DNA from: JAGXRK01 sp963714415
GTDB taxonomy: Bacteria; Bacteroidota; Ignavibacteria; Ignavibacteriales; Ignavibacteriaceae
Direction: 5' to 3'
Assembly: GCA_963714415.1 (NCBI GenBank)
Contig: CAVQOL010000023.1
Span: 5,633 to 69,632, forward strand
DNA length: 64,000 bases
Shown: in pieces, positions 27,997-37,874 of the stretch
Position numbering within the stretch: the stretch's first letter is position 1
Layout of the letters: every line of letters starts with the position of its first letter
The notes under the pieces: generated by a model
Seen by the model: only the letters and a program-made list of their open reading frames with translations
Databases searched by the model: none
Told to the model about the DNA's origin: nothing
Position numbers and translations under genes: made by a program

Positions 27997-29367
27997 TTAG
28001 GTTTCAATATAGATATGTCTACCTACCTCAGCAGCCAAAATTCTTATTTTCTTAAAATTTTTTAAGAGTTGTGATCCCATCCAATCTATAGCTGCCGGAT
28101 CACCATGTACAAGTATCACATTTTCCGGCTTAAGTTTTTTTACTATTGAAAATAAGTCTTCTCTTCTTGCATGTGCAGAAAACCGGAAATTTTTTATTTC
28201 ACATTTTATTTCTTTTGGCTCAGAATACTCAGTTAGTTGTATTTTATCACCCCGTTTAACATTGGCAATGATGTAACCCGGAGTTTGTGGATCCATATAA
28301 CCAACAGTAAATATTGCAGAGTTTTTCTTGTTTATCCAGTTTCTTGCAAAGTTAAATGATGCGGTTCCTTTTATCATCATTCCACTAGATGCAAGTACAA
28401 TACAGGGATGCTTGAAAAATTCATTTACATCGTCAACGTCATTTATATCTTTAACTGGAACATTTGACAGTTCAAATTCGGGATCAATCCTGTTCACGAC
28501 ATGACGATTATAATCATAAACCCGATTTATTTTTCCCCCAATTCCTCCTGAGTAAATATCAACAACCGGAAGCTTCCCTTTTATCATTAACTGCCATATA
28601 GTGCCAAGTATTTCCTGCATCTTCCCCAGCGCAAAAACAGGAATTAGAACCGATCCTCCATTATTTACTACTTTGTTGATTTCTTTGGCAAATCGGATTG
28701 ACTCGTCTTCCCAGCTGTTCAACAAATTTGAATTGTTGGCACCGTAAGTTGTTTCAAGTATTAGTGTATCAACTTTTATCTCAGGAATTCTGGCTGCCGG
28801 AATGAGAGTTTGGTTTTTAAGATTTATATCGCCGGTATAAAAAATTGTCTTCCCGTTATTATCAAGAAGAATAGAAGCAGAGCCAAGAATATGTCCTGCA
28901 TCAAAAAAAGTACATTTAACTTTTGATTTATCTGAATGAGAATAACCTGAGAGTTCAAACTCATTCTTATATGTCTTATAATCAATTGTCTTGATTAATA
29001 AATCAACTTCATCGTGTGAATACATTTCAAAGTTTTCGTCTTCTCCAACTTCTTTCCTTAAAATGGAAACAGAATTGTGAAGCGTAAGCTCTGATATTGC
29101 TCTTGTTTGAGGTGTGGTGGTTATATGAACATATGGATGCCGCTTTACCAGGAAAGGCAGCGAACTTAAATGATCCTGATGTGCGTGGGAAATTAAAACG
29201 TGATCAACGGGAAGGTCTTTAATTAGATCAAAGACAGGAAGTGATTCCAGTCCGGTTTTCCTAGGATGCATTCCGCAATCGAGCAAAATTCCATTGCCAT
29301 TGAAATTGATATAGTAACAGTTTGCTCCAATTTCATCAGCACCGCCTAGAGGGAGGAAAGTAATCAC
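27997..29367 (-). CDS. Beta-CASP metallo-beta-lactamase RNA-processing exonuclease
   Basis: This 456-residue protein has the metallo-beta-lactamase zinc motif HAHQDH (residues 61-66) and more ligands in DAGHILGSAS and ILETTYG. The beta-CASP insert follows, with SVLIPVFALGKMQEIL and ASSGMM (motif B/C region), ending with the RMMBL-type SAHARRED and VHGDPAAI. This architecture is that of CPSF73/Ysh1-like and archaeal-type ribonucleases. It probably processes or degrades RNA; DNA substrates are possible in some members. No partner gene is adjacent. Confidence 0.9.
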   Translation of the reverse strand: MITFLPLGGADEIGANCYYINFNGNGILLDCGMHPRKTGLESLPVFDLIKDLPVDHVLISHAHQDHLSSLPFLVKRHPYVHITTTPQTRAISELTLHNSVSILRKEVGEDENFEMYSHDEVDLLIKTIDYKTYKNEFELSGYSHSDKSKVKCTFFDAGHILGSASILLDNNGKTIFYTGDINLKNQTLIPAARIPEIKVDTLILETTYGANNSNLLNSWEDESIRFAKEINKVVNNGGSVLIPVFALGKMQEILGTIWQLMIKGKLPVVDIYSGGIGGKINRVYDYNRHVVNRIDPEFELSNVPVKDINDVDDVNEFFKHPCIVLASSGMMIKGTASFNFARNWINKKNSAIFTVGYMDPQTPGYIIANVKRGDKIQLTEYSEPKEIKCEIKNFRFSAHARREDLFSIVKKLKPENVILVHGDPAAIDWMGSQLLKNFKKIRILAAEVGRHIYIET

Positions 29368-29556
29368 TGCTTTACCTTATACAACTTTAGAATAATGGAG
29401 TATTGGAATTTTGGAATAATGAAATACTGAGACTTTGGAAATCATAATTTTTCAAAGGATATTCATTAATTGTTAATCGCTATTCGAATATCTAAAGTCA
29501 ATCAATTATTCAGAAATTCACTCCACATTCCAGTATTCTATTTTTTAACCAACAAT

Positions 29557-30276
29557 TTATTCCTGCTTCTCTTCCTTATCTCTTTCTTCCTGTTCTCTTC
29601 TCATCTGACCTTCAATATCGTGAAGATCAACTTCGTTCAGAGATATATCTTCAGGAACACGAAACTTGCCTTCAGGTATTCTTATATTTTCCTGAATATT
29701 GCGTGCAGTAACGGTAATATTAATCTGTCCGGAGTGCATTTCCGATTTGAGTAAAATCCATTTCCAGTACCATGCTCTCATACCAATATTCCGGAATTCA
29801 TAAATTACGCATTCCTTCTCCATATATTCTTCTTCACCGACTTTTTGTCCACCCATTTTTAAGATTACTTGCTCACCTAACTCATTAAAGTATTGTTCAC
29901 CTTCTAATTGAGTTTTTAATTCTTTGAGCTGGCTCTGGGATTTTGTTCCTGACTTTGTTTCCATATTAATGATATACTGCCATTCACCATCATTAATGTT
30001 AACAAGATTAGCGGTTTTGGAGAACTGCCCGATTGTAATGGTGGTGTTTGAATACTCAGCCTGACGTAATCCCCAATTATCAAAGTAAAGCCTGCGTGTG
30101 CCCTCTTGTGAACCGGAAACATCATACTCAACAATGGCAGACTTAAGCCCATATCTTCTTTCCTTCAGAGCTAATGAAGATTTTTCTGTTCCGGACTCAT
30201 CGTTTGATGTATCGCCGCACGAAATGAGTGTGATAAAAAAAACAAAGTAAAAAGAAGTAATAATAATTTTTTTCAT
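29557..30276 (-). CDS. Lipoprotein of unknown function
   Basis: This 239-residue protein has a lipobox ending at LISC (Cys20). The mature part begins with a short acidic linker, then about 180 residues of beta-rich sequence (GLKSAIVEYDVSGSQEGTRRLYFDNWGLRQAEYSN). The C-terminus is a charged helix (EGQMRREQEERDKEEKQE). The YxDNxGL-type block recalls outer-membrane lipoprotein-sorting or DUF4412-like proteins, but the assignment is weak. Confidence 0.7.
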   Translation of the reverse strand: MKKIIITSFYFVFFITLISCGDTSNDESGTEKSSLALKERRYGLKSAIVEYDVSGSQEGTRRLYFDNWGLRQAEYSNTTITIGQFSKTANLVNINDGEWQYIINMETKSGTKSQSQLKELKTQLEGEQYFNELGEQVILKMGGQKVGEEEYMEKECVIYEFRNIGMRAWYWKWILLKSEMHSGQINITVTARNIQENIRIPEGKFRVPEDISLNEVDLHDIEGQMRREQEERDKEEKQE

Positions 30277-30354
30277 AAGATATTCTGATTTGTTTGATTT
30301 TTCATTCTAATGCTGTGTTAAAATTACTGATTGCAGAGCGTTGCGTCAAGCAAA

Positions 30355-30990
30355 TTATTTTGTTGCCCAGATTATATCGGAAACTGCCTTTTGTCCTTTC
30401 TCAAATTCAAACTTCAGCAAATAATCCGGATTGAACCCCAACATATATTTTTCAATTCTTTCTTTAAGCCATAAAATTTCTGCTTTTAATTTCCAATGTT
30501 CGCCGTCCTGTGAATAAAGAACAATAAATAATCTGTTTTTAAAATGTTTTCTTTTTTCCTGCGATTGATGTTTATAAAGCCATCTAACAAGTTCATCTGT
30601 GTGTTTAACAGCATCATTTATTTTATACGGAAAATTCTTGGGATACACCGATGTTTTGTGATCAAATGTTACACCATCAATTATAAAATCAATAAGTCTA
30701 TCTTTTTCATCAAGAGCCGGTTTGACATTCGGCATAGAACAAAATATTTTTTCCACTGCCTGTGAAGACCAGAAGTTGTACCAACGGTTTAGTGTATAAT
30801 TAAAATAATTTTGATAATTTTTTTCTGATTTGAATCTAACGTCGATTTCTTTTAAGAGATCTTCGAACAAGAAAATGTGATAAATAAAATTTGTTGCATT
30901 ATCATACTTGTCGTTTTGTTTCTGCCCCCATTTGTATGGATACGCCCATCTTTTTTTTAGCTCGGTTTCTGTTTTAGTCAAATCAGGCAT
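30355..30990 (-). CDS. PD-(D/E)XK-like protein, candidate restriction endonuclease
   Basis: This 211-residue protein begins with helices rich in aromatic and basic residues (RWAYPYKWGQKQNDKYD). The centre has a pattern expected of a PD-(D/E)XK nuclease: Glu80 in a helix, Asp101 in RLIDFIIDGV, then Asp110-His-Lys112 in VTFDHKTS. It lies about 100 bases downstream of a DNA methyltransferase gene on the same strand. From the motif spacing and the neighbour I infer a cognate restriction enzyme. I cannot recognise a specific family, and a standalone function is possible. Confidence 0.55.
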   Translation of the reverse strand: MPDLTKTETELKKRWAYPYKWGQKQNDKYDNATNFIYHIFLFEDLLKEIDVRFKSEKNYQNYFNYTLNRWYNFWSSQAVEKIFCSMPNVKPALDEKDRLIDFIIDGVTFDHKTSVYPKNFPYKINDAVKHTDELVRWLYKHQSQEKRKHFKNRLFIVLYSQDGEHWKLKAEILWLKERIEKYMLGFNPDYLLKFEFEKGQKAVSDIIWATK

Positions 30991-31091
30991 TAAGTAAACT
31001 ATTTAATTTAAGAATTATCCCATTTGCAAAGGGGATTGTCTTGAGTAGTTGCGAAATGTTTTGGATATAAAAATCTTCTAAATTTTATCGA

Positions 31092-32136
31092 CTACTTCTG
31101 AAAAAGAAAAATATATTCATGCTTAAAAATGTAAAATCCTCCTGCAAGCGCACGATATCTCCATAGTTCCTTCTGGTTCATCTTTCCCTTTGTCTCGTCA
31201 AAGTTTTTTACAATAGTTGATTTCAGTTTGTATCCTTTTTTTAGCAGGTCATTCATTAAATAAAACCCAAGCGGAATCCACTCTCCGTCAGAATATTTAT
31301 CTCCTATAACCACGGCAAAATATCTTCCTTTATCCAAGAACAGATAATGCATTATCAGCAACGTTACCTGACATAGCCAAGAAGTCTTCAACCGATTCTG
31401 CATTCGATAGATCATTTTTCTTGTTGCTAAATTTAATTATATCCCAATAAGGTGGATGCATAATCACAAATTGAACAGATTTTATCTTCCGTTTACTTAG
31501 CTCTTTAGAAAAATCAAGTGAGGTGCTGTCAGCAGTTATAATATCAGTTTTAATTTTATTTGGGTTATTTTCTTTGTTAATATTTTCTCTTGCAATTTTT
31601 ACTACTTCCGGCTGAAGCTCAACACCAACTCCATTTCTTCCAAGACGTTTACACTCAATCAAAGTTGTTCCACTGCCAAGAAAAGGATCCAGCACCCATT
31701 CATTCTTTTTGGTATATCTTCTTAAAAACTGATTCGGGATTTGCGGAATGAAATTTCCCCAGTATCCTGCATTATGCGCACCGGATTTATCTCGTTTATT
31801 AAGAATCCATAAACTGTCGGTGATCAGATCATCATACTCTTTCCATCTGTTCAGATTAAGATCGTTAACATTTCCAGTCTTTATTTCAGAAAGACTTTTA
31901 ATAAGTCGGTTTATATAATATTTTGTCCTCTCCATCGTTCTTGTTGAAAGAATTTGTTCGAGTTCGCCGAGCACTAATGGAACATTTAATTTTTCTTTGT
32001 CTCCGTTAAGAAGTAATATTTTCTCGCTTTTCTTTGTTGCCTGAATCTTTTCTTTCACAGAGGAGATATTTGTCTTTATTGTTTTTATATCATCTGATTG
32101 AGAAATTTCAATTAATGCCTGTACTAAGTCTTTCAT
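31092..32136 (-). CDS. DNA methyltransferase, N6-A/N4-C type (one frameshift)
   Basis: The N-terminal 110 residues are helical. Motif I is LDPFLGSGTTLIECKRLG (about residues 145-162), followed by GVGVELQPEVV (motif II), DIITADSTSL (motif III) and the catalytic motif IV HPPYWDIIKFS. Family members usually have D, N or S where this has H before PPY. The frame changes near 31338, where an extra G yields a premature stop; the corrected sequence reads LDKGRYFAVVIGDKYSDGEW and ends at 31092, about 348 residues. It sits before the PD-(D/E)XK-like gene and could be the modification subunit of that pair. Confidence 0.85.
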
Positions 32137-32141
32137 ATCTT

Positions 32142-33371
32142 TTAAATAATTTTTTCTTTAAACTTTTTCTGAATCATTTCTGCAATTTTTTCACCGATAC
32201 TTAATGAAGCTGTTGCTGCTGGTGACGGCGCATTAAGAACGTGTATCATTTGTTTTGCCTCTACTATTCTGAAATCATCAACAAGTTTTCCGTCAGGTTC
32301 TAATGCCTGTGCACGAACTCCGGAACCTTCCGGATAAACATCTTCATACTGAACTTCGGGAATTAATTTTTGTAGCGACTCAACAAATAATTTTTTACTA
32401 AATGATCTTCTGAACTCACCAATTCCCATTTTGTAATGTTTCATTGCCATTTTCCAAAAGCCCGGATAAAATTTCATTTCCAATACATCACGAAAAGAAA
32501 AATCTGTTTTTGAATACCCCTCACGCTTGAATGCCAGAACCGCATTTGGACCAGCTTCAACACCGCCGTTAATCATTCTGGTAAAATGAACTCCGAGAAA
32601 AGGATATTGCGGATCAGGCACAGGGTAAATTAGATTTTTCACCAGGTGTTCTTTTTCTTTTTTCAATTTATAATACTCTCCGCGGAAAGGAATAATTTTT
32701 AGCTTGGGATTTACCCCGCACATTTTCGCAACTCTATCAGATTGCAATCCTGCACAATTAACAACAAGTTTAGCTTTGTACTCATTATTAGTTGTAGTTA
32801 GCATTAACTCGCGATCTGCTTTTTTTACAGAAGCAACCGAAGAATTGGTTTTAATTACACCTCCCTTTTTAATAATAAGTTCTGCGTATTTTTCAACAAC
32901 ATCTCTGTAGTCAACAATTCCTGTCTGCGGAACAAATAAACCCGCAACCCCGGAAACGTGCGGTTCGTATTCTTTCAGTTCATCTTTCCTTAATCGTTTT
33001 AAACCTGTAAGTCCGTTTGCCTCACCTCTTTCTTCAAGAAGATTAAGAGCCGGTATTTCTTTTTCTGAAGTTGCAACAACAACTTTTCCACATTTATCAT
33101 GTTTAATATTGTGCTCTTCACAAAAGTTGTAAATCATTTCTCTGCCGGCAGCACAGTTCAGCGCTTTTAGAGAGCCGGGCTTATAATACAGTCCCGAGTG
33201 TATAACTCCACTGTTATGTCCGGTTTGATGGGCTGCAAGATGATTTTCAGCCTCGAGTACAAGAAGAGAATAAGATTTCTTATCTAATAGTTTAAGTGCT
33301 GTTGCAGTTCCGACTATTCCACCACCAATTATTGCAATATCGTAAGTTTTTTCCAATTTCCGGACTTTCAT
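32142..33371 (-). CDS. lhgO: L-2-hydroxyglutarate oxidase
   Basis: This 409-residue FAD protein has the Rossmann dinucleotide motif IIGGGIVGTATALKLL near the N-terminus. Family blocks include HQTGHNSGVIHSGLYYKPGSLKA and VNCAGLQSDRVA, with HFTRMINGGVEAGPNAV and GSGVRAQALEPDG towards the C-terminus. These are characteristic of LhgO/L2HGDH, which oxidises L-2-hydroxyglutarate to 2-oxoglutarate and passes electrons to quinone or oxygen. It removes a by-product of promiscuous malate dehydrogenase. Five bases separate it from the methyltransferase start, but a functional link is unlikely. Confidence 0.92.
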   Translation of the reverse strand: MKVRKLEKTYDIAIIGGGIVGTATALKLLDKKSYSLLVLEAENHLAAHQTGHNSGVIHSGLYYKPGSLKALNCAAGREMIYNFCEEHNIKHDKCGKVVVATSEKEIPALNLLEERGEANGLTGLKRLRKDELKEYEPHVSGVAGLFVPQTGIVDYRDVVEKYAELIIKKGGVIKTNSSVASVKKADRELMLTTTNNEYKAKLVVNCAGLQSDRVAKMCGVNPKLKIIPFRGEYYKLKKEKEHLVKNLIYPVPDPQYPFLGVHFTRMINGGVEAGPNAVLAFKREGYSKTDFSFRDVLEMKFYPGFWKMAMKHYKMGIGEFRRSFSKKLFVESLQKLIPEVQYEDVYPEGSGVRAQALEPDGKLVDDFRIVEAKQMIHVLNAPSPAATASLSIGEKIAEMIQKKFKEKII

Positions 33372-33399
33372 CTAACAATTATTTGATGACATAAATGAC

Positions 33400-33436
33400 T
33401 TGACAATCAATAATGTGTGTTGTAACATACAGTTAC
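33400..33436 (+). promoter_or_regulatory. Possible promoter with overlapping palindrome
   Basis: TTGACA (33400-33405), a 17-base spacer and TAACAT (33423-33428) look like a sigma70-type promoter. The -10 region is part of the palindrome TGTAAC-ATACA-GTTACA (33421-33437), a possible operator. It is about 160 bases upstream of the gene at 33595, so the assignment is tentative, especially as this lineage usually uses TAnnTTTG. Confidence 0.3.
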
Positions 33437-33594
33437 AATTTTTCGATTTCTTCAAAAAAATATTTTTAAGAAGATTATCTCTATTTCCGACAGAAATATA
33501 ACTATTAGTTTCAATTCATTGAACTGTTTTTGTCACGAACTACTCAAAATATAATGGCTATTGTAAATAGTTGAGAATTATTAAGGTGAATTAA

Positions 33595-33864
33595 ATGAAC
33601 AAGAACCAAAATATAATTTTAATTGTTTCCCTTCTTCTGATTGCAGCAATATTAATTTATTGGCAAACTCAAGGCGGAGAAATTTTTACAAAAACTCAAG
33701 TTCAAGTAGAAAAAGTTGATGCGCTATTTAACACAACATATTTAGAATGGGAAGATAAATTTGTTCTCGGCTTAGACTATGCCGGGACGGCTTCGGGGGC
33801 AATTGCTGTTTTATCAGGATTTTTAATTTATTTATTTAGAAACAAAAGAAAGAAGAACCAATGA
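33595..33864 (+). CDS. Small two-TM membrane protein
   Basis: This 89-residue protein has membrane segments at about 8-24 and 62-81 with a periplasmic loop (EIFTKTQVQVEKVDALFNTT) and a basic cytoplasmic tail RNKRKKNQ. It overlaps the YceI gene by four bases (ATGA), so the two are co-transcribed. No function is recognised; it may assist the YceI protein at the membrane. Confidence 0.7.
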   Translation: MNKNQNIILIVSLLLIAAILIYWQTQGGEIFTKTQVQVEKVDALFNTTYLEWEDKFVLGLDYAGTASGAIAVLSGFLIYLFRNKRKKNQ

Positions 33865-34496
33865 AAAGAATAATCTCTTTAACTGCAGTATTAGTTTTAT
33901 TTACTGCATCATTGTTTGCACAGGGTTTTAAAGTGAAAGCTTCGGGTGAACAAACTTTTAATTTTGCCGATAAAGGTGGAAGAAACCAGGCAACATTCTT
34001 CAGCACAACTCCGCTTGAAGATATTAACGGCTTAACTAATGATATTAAAGGCAACGTGACTTTTAATGTAAATGATTTGAAAACTCTTAAAGGAAGTATT
34101 TCTGTTTCTGTAGCTTCTATAAAAACAGGTATCGATTTAAGAGACGAACATTTAAGAAGTGAAGATTGGCTTAACGCAGGAGTATATTCTTCAATTAACT
34201 TTACTATAAAAGGTGTGAGTAATATAAAATCTTTAGCAGATAATAAACTTCAGGCTAAAGTTACTGGCGATTTTACACTACGGGGTGTCACCAAAGAAGT
34301 TGTGTCCACTGCAACATTGACTTTTCTGGATGAAAACGAACAAACACAAACAAGGGCACCGGGAGATCTTCTTGGCATACAAGCAAAGTTTAATTTAAAG
34401 TTATCCGATTTCGGAATTAATAATCAAGTTGTTGGACAAAAGGTCGCAGAAGTTGTAGAAGTTGGTGTTAATATGGTTGGTTCAAACGCAAACTAA
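33861..34496 (+). CDS. YceI-family periplasmic lipid-binding protein
   Basis: This 211-residue protein has a signal peptide cut after SLFAQ and a lipocalin-like YceI barrel. Recognisable pieces are SVSVASIKTGIDLRDEHLRSEDWLNA (usually DxRDxHLRSxDFFD), INFTIKG, VTGDFTLRGVTKEV and LLGIQAKFNLKLSDFGI. Family members bind isoprenoid quinones or other amphipathic molecules in the periplasm. A good terminator follows. Confidence 0.9.
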   Translation: MKRIISLTAVLVLFTASLFAQGFKVKASGEQTFNFADKGGRNQATFFSTTPLEDINGLTNDIKGNVTFNVNDLKTLKGSISVSVASIKTGIDLRDEHLRSEDWLNAGVYSSINFTIKGVSNIKSLADNKLQAKVTGDFTLRGVTKEVVSTATLTFLDENEQTQTRAPGDLLGIQAKFNLKLSDFGINNQVVGQKVAEVVEVGVNMVGSNAN

Positions 34497-34521
34497 GTTG
34501 CAGATTCGATGCTATATGTAA

Positions 34522-34556
34522 GCCCGGTCCTGAAAAGGATCGGGTTTTGTTTTTTA
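34522..34556 (+). terminator. Intrinsic terminator after yceI-like gene
   Basis: CCCGGTCCT pairs with AGGATCGGG around GAAA and is followed by TTTTGTTTTTT, 26 bases after the stop. Confidence 0.85.
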
Positions 34557-34637
34557 AATCTGCTATACTAGGTAGAATTATTATTCCTGCATCTCACCTT
34601 TAGTAAATAAGGTGAAGCTAAAATCCCTATTCTTGTT

Positions 34638-34645
34638 TATCTTTG
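34638..34645 (+). promoter_or_regulatory. Bacteroidota-type -7 element upstream of the LOG gene
   Basis: TATCTTTG matches TAnnTTTG, 27 bases before the ATG at 34672. A clear -33 box is not visible. Confidence 0.35.
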
Positions 34646-34671
34646 AACATAAAATTTTATAAAATGTTGGT

Positions 34672-35202
34672 ATGTCTAAAATCATAACAATCTTTGGAAG
34701 CTCATTTCCTAAAGAAGAAAACGAACAATATAATTTCGCTTATAATCTTGGTGCTAAACTCGCACAAAATAAGTTTGAAATCTGTACCGGCGGTTTTTAC
34801 GGAATAATGGAAGCTGCTTCAAAAGGCGCTTTGGACAACGGGGTGGAAGTTTACGGCGTTACTGTAACCCTCTGGGGTTCTGATCCCAATCGGTATATTA
34901 CTCGTGAAATAAGATGTGCGAATGTTTTTGAACGTATTGAAAAGTTAATGAAACTTGCCGATGCTTTTATAATTCTTCAGGGTGGAACCGGAACATTGCT
35001 TGAATTAGCTGCTGTTTGGGAATATGCAAATAAAAAGCTGATGGACAGTAAACCAATAATCTGCCACTCATCTATGTGGAAAGAAATTGTTGATGTTATG
35101 GATAAGCAAATGATTTATGAAAACCGTGATCCCGGGTTAGTAAAGTGTTTCGATACTGTTGACGAAATTGTTGAATATCTTATTCAGACAATTGGCAATT
35201 AG
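34672..35202 (+). CDS. LOG-family (lysine decarboxylase-like) nucleotide phosphoribohydrolase
   Basis: This 176-residue Rossmann-like protein contains the LOG signature QGGTGTLLELAAVWE (usually PGGxGTxxE) and the N-terminal FGSSFPKEEN. CTGGFYGIMEAASKGA matches the substrate loop. LOG proteins release free cytokinin-like bases from nucleoside monophosphates; in bacteria a general nucleotide-cleaning role is thought likely. The first glycine-rich position is Q rather than P. The gene is alone, with a promoter element 27 bases upstream. Confidence 0.87.
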   Translation: MSKIITIFGSSFPKEENEQYNFAYNLGAKLAQNKFEICTGGFYGIMEAASKGALDNGVEVYGVTVTLWGSDPNRYITREIRCANVFERIEKLMKLADAFIILQGGTGTLLELAAVWEYANKKLMDSKPIICHSSMWKEIVDVMDKQMIYENRDPGLVKCFDTVDEIVEYLIQTIGN

Positions 35203-35223
35203 CCGCAGGAACGCACCCCGAAT

Positions 35224-35241
35224 CGTCAGATACGTCTGATG
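35224..35241. terminator. Hairpin between convergent LOG and dipeptidase genes
   Basis: CGTCAGA pairs with TCTGATG (one wobble) around TACG between two converging genes. There is no long T-run, so efficiency as a terminator is uncertain. Confidence 0.35.
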
Positions 35242-35276
35242 GCGTGTTCTTACTAATAAAATTGTACGTTTAATTT

Positions 35277-36505
35277 TCAATTCTCATCATTGAGGCTTGT
35301 CTTTTCGCTTCTAAGTTTTTGCGAAACTTTTTCTGCTTCACGAAAAACTCTTAGAAAATTTTCACCGGCAAGTTTTTTTAATTCGTCTTCTGTCCAACCT
35401 CTGCGCACAAGTTCTTCAAAAAGATTGGGAAATTTTGAACAATCTTCCAATCCTTCAACAGCTCCGGTGAATCCGTCAAAGTCGGAGCCAATGCCAATAT
35501 GATCAGCACCAATTAAATTTTTAATGTGATCTAGATGATTCGCGAGATCCGCTATTGTGCTTTAGGCTCAGGATTTTTAGTTTTCCATTCTTCTATTATT
35601 GCTTTAGCAGTTTCTTTGTTTCCCATTTTCAGAGAATCATAAACAGCTTCATAGAGATCAAACCAGTCGGCATATTCCTGACTTATGAAGAAAGGAACGA
35701 AACTAACCATGATAATCCCGTTATTTTTTTTAAGCAGATTAAGAATATCGTCCGGGACATTTCGTTTGGTATTTACAAATTTTCTGCTGTTGGCGTGGGA
35801 ATAAATTACAGGTGCCTCAGAAGTTTCAAAAACATCTTTCATAACTTTATCTGATACGTGAGAAATATCAACAAGCATTCCGAGTCTGTTCATTTCTCTT
35901 ACAACTTCTTTACCAAATTCATTCAGACCGTTATGTCTTGCTGAATCAAAGGCTGCATCTGCCCAATCGTTTGAGTAATTCCAAGTAAGAGTCATATATC
36001 TTACACCGAGCTGATAATAAAGTCTTAACATTGGAAGAGAGTTTTCAATCTGTTCACCGCCTTCAATATTCATCAGCATAGCAATCTTGCCTTCGTTGAA
36101 AGCATCCATTATGTCGTTTGACGAATAAGCAAATGAAAAATTGTTTTTATATCGATCGGCAATACGATAAAGACAGTCAACCGTCTCGAGCATTGATTTG
36201 GTTAATGAGCTGTCATCAAAACTAAATACAGTGAAAAATTGAGCACCTACTTTTCCTTCTTTTAAACGAGGAATATCTGTTTGTCCCGATGTGGATTTAG
36301 AGATATCATATTCATCCAGATTTCCTTTTCTGTCTTTATAGTAGTAATAGTGTAACAGCAAATCGTTGTGTCCGTCAACAAGCGGAACAGAACTTAAAAC
36401 TTTATTGGCAATTTCCAGATGTTCTGTGTTTTGTGATTGGGAGTAGATTATTGAACATTGAAAGAATAGTAAAATGACACTTAGAATTATAACTGATGAT
36501 TTCAT
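35277..36505 (-). CDS. Membrane dipeptidase, peptidase M19 family (one frameshift)
   Basis: The protein starts with a signal peptide ending SIIYSQ and has M19 zinc-site blocks: VDGHNDLLLHYYYY (His-x-Asp), MNIEGGEQIENSLPMLR (bridging Glu), VDISHVSDKVMKDV and APVIYSHANSRKFVN. A premature stop at 35552 is due to one missing A. The corrected frame continues STIADLANHLDHIKN and then GSDFDG, to a TGA at 35277, giving about 409 residues. M19 enzymes cleave dipeptides, including those with D-residues. It is secreted here and probably recycles peptides. Confidence 0.9.
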
Positions 36506-36679
36506 GATAATTTTTCTCGTATTTAATTCCGGTTTAAAATTGCAGAATAATTTTTAAAGGAACAATTATTTGATCAGAAAATTTTATTTTTACACCTGAT
36601 GTTTAAAATTACTTTAATATCAGAAATTTCTTTAGCGGCTGAGTGAATTTGTAATCTCAGCAGAAACATTAGATACAAT

Positions 36680-37825
36680 ATGAGATATATTTTCACTCAA
36701 CTTACAATTCTTCTGGTTTTAGTCTCGTCTGAATACTTTGCTCAGGAGTCAAAAGAAAAAGACATTTCACATGACTCAATTTCCATTTCACAAAATGAAA
36801 GTCGTTACGTTTACCTTTTAGGTACGAGCTTTATCTCGGGTTACATGATTCCCCATGCAAAAGAAGTTGTAAACGTCCGCGGGTTAAATCCGCGTGGTTA
36901 TGAACTGGATTTTTACTGGCACTTAAATTATGATGAGGTCTGGAACGATTGCAAGTGTTATCCAAGAGTAGGCGCATTTTTTGCTTATTATGATTTTGAT
37001 CAGGAAGAAATTTTGGGCCACGGTTTTTCAGCAGGATTAAATTTTACATACTTCTTTGGACTTCCGGATGATTTTAATTTTCATCTTAAAGGAAAAGGAG
37101 GGTTGTCTTATCTTACAAATCCGTTTGATAAAGACGCTGAATTAAGAAATTGGTCTTATTCAACACACTTTAACTATATCCTATCAGTTGGCGGCGGTAT
37201 AACGTATAAACCTCTTGAGAGAATTGAACTTCAGTTAGACGGAAGCATGAATCATCAATCAAATGCAGCGCTACTTGAGCCGAACGGAGGAGTAAACTAT
37301 TGGGCACTTGCACTTTCTGCTAATTATTTTTTAGACAAACCTGATTTTTATATTAGAGATATTTATGATCCATATCCAACTGCCGAAAAGAAAAAGCGTT
37401 GGGATTTATCTTTCTCATGGGGAATATCATCAATGCCATATCCTATGCCTGGACAAGTCCCAATGTACAGCATTACAATCTTAAGAAGTATACAAACTTA
37501 CAGGATTATGGCTTTAACATTTGCTGTAGAGCTTGAGAGAAATGGAAGAGCAGTTGAAATTGCCAGAAGAGAATATCCTGATCAGGCAATAAATCCTTAC
37601 CGTGGATCATTATTGCTCGGTGTTGAATTTCTTATGGGAAAAACAATTCTCAGCGCGCAACTTGGCGGATATGTTTATCGTTCGTTTGCTGAGAAGGATG
37701 ACATTTATCAGCGCTGGGGAATTATGTATAACATAATAGATAATATTTATATCGGAGGCACATTTAAATCCTACCGCAATTCTGCCGATCATTTGAGTTT
37801 AAGATTTACATATTCGTTCAGATAA
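36680..37825 (+). CDS. Acyloxyacyl hydrolase, PagL-like lipid A deacylase
   Basis: This 381-residue outer-membrane beta-barrel protein has a signal peptide cut after SEYFAQ. The PagL catalytic pattern is visible: His192-x-Ser194 in SMNHQSN and Glu200 in ALLEPNGG, on a barrel of alternating strands (GGGITYKPLERIELQLDG). PagL removes the 3-O acyl chain of lipid A. The protein is more than twice the length of Pseudomonas PagL, with a C-terminal half (about 230-381) that also looks barrel-like, so it may be a larger outer-membrane variant. Confidence 0.75.
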   Translation: MRYIFTQLTILLVLVSSEYFAQESKEKDISHDSISISQNESRYVYLLGTSFISGYMIPHAKEVVNVRGLNPRGYELDFYWHLNYDEVWNDCKCYPRVGAFFAYYDFDQEEILGHGFSAGLNFTYFFGLPDDFNFHLKGKGGLSYLTNPFDKDAELRNWSYSTHFNYILSVGGGITYKPLERIELQLDGSMNHQSNAALLEPNGGVNYWALALSANYFLDKPDFYIRDIYDPYPTAEKKKRWDLSFSWGISSMPYPMPGQVPMYSITILRSIQTYRIMALTFAVELERNGRAVEIARREYPDQAINPYRGSLLLGVEFLMGKTILSAQLGGYVYRSFAEKDDIYQRWGIMYNIIDNIYIGGTFKSYRNSADHLSLRFTYSFR

Positions 37826-37840
37826 ATTACTTTTGCTTTA

Positions 37841-37874
37841 AGTGTAGGCCACCTTTAAGGTGGACTACACTTTT
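37841..37874. terminator. Bidirectional palindrome containing the response-regulator stop codon
   Basis: AGTGTAGGCCACCTTTAAGGTGGACTACACTTTTG forms a stem with the same A/C mismatch as the palindrome at 132-168 (read on the opposite strand). The TAG stop of the response regulator (37865-37867 on the minus strand) is inside the stem. Confidence 0.7.

Noticed and set aside
29390..29450. Degenerate GGAATANTGGAAT-like repetition near the RNase gene
   Set aside because: The copies are short and imperfect in AT-rich DNA; no clear unit or function.
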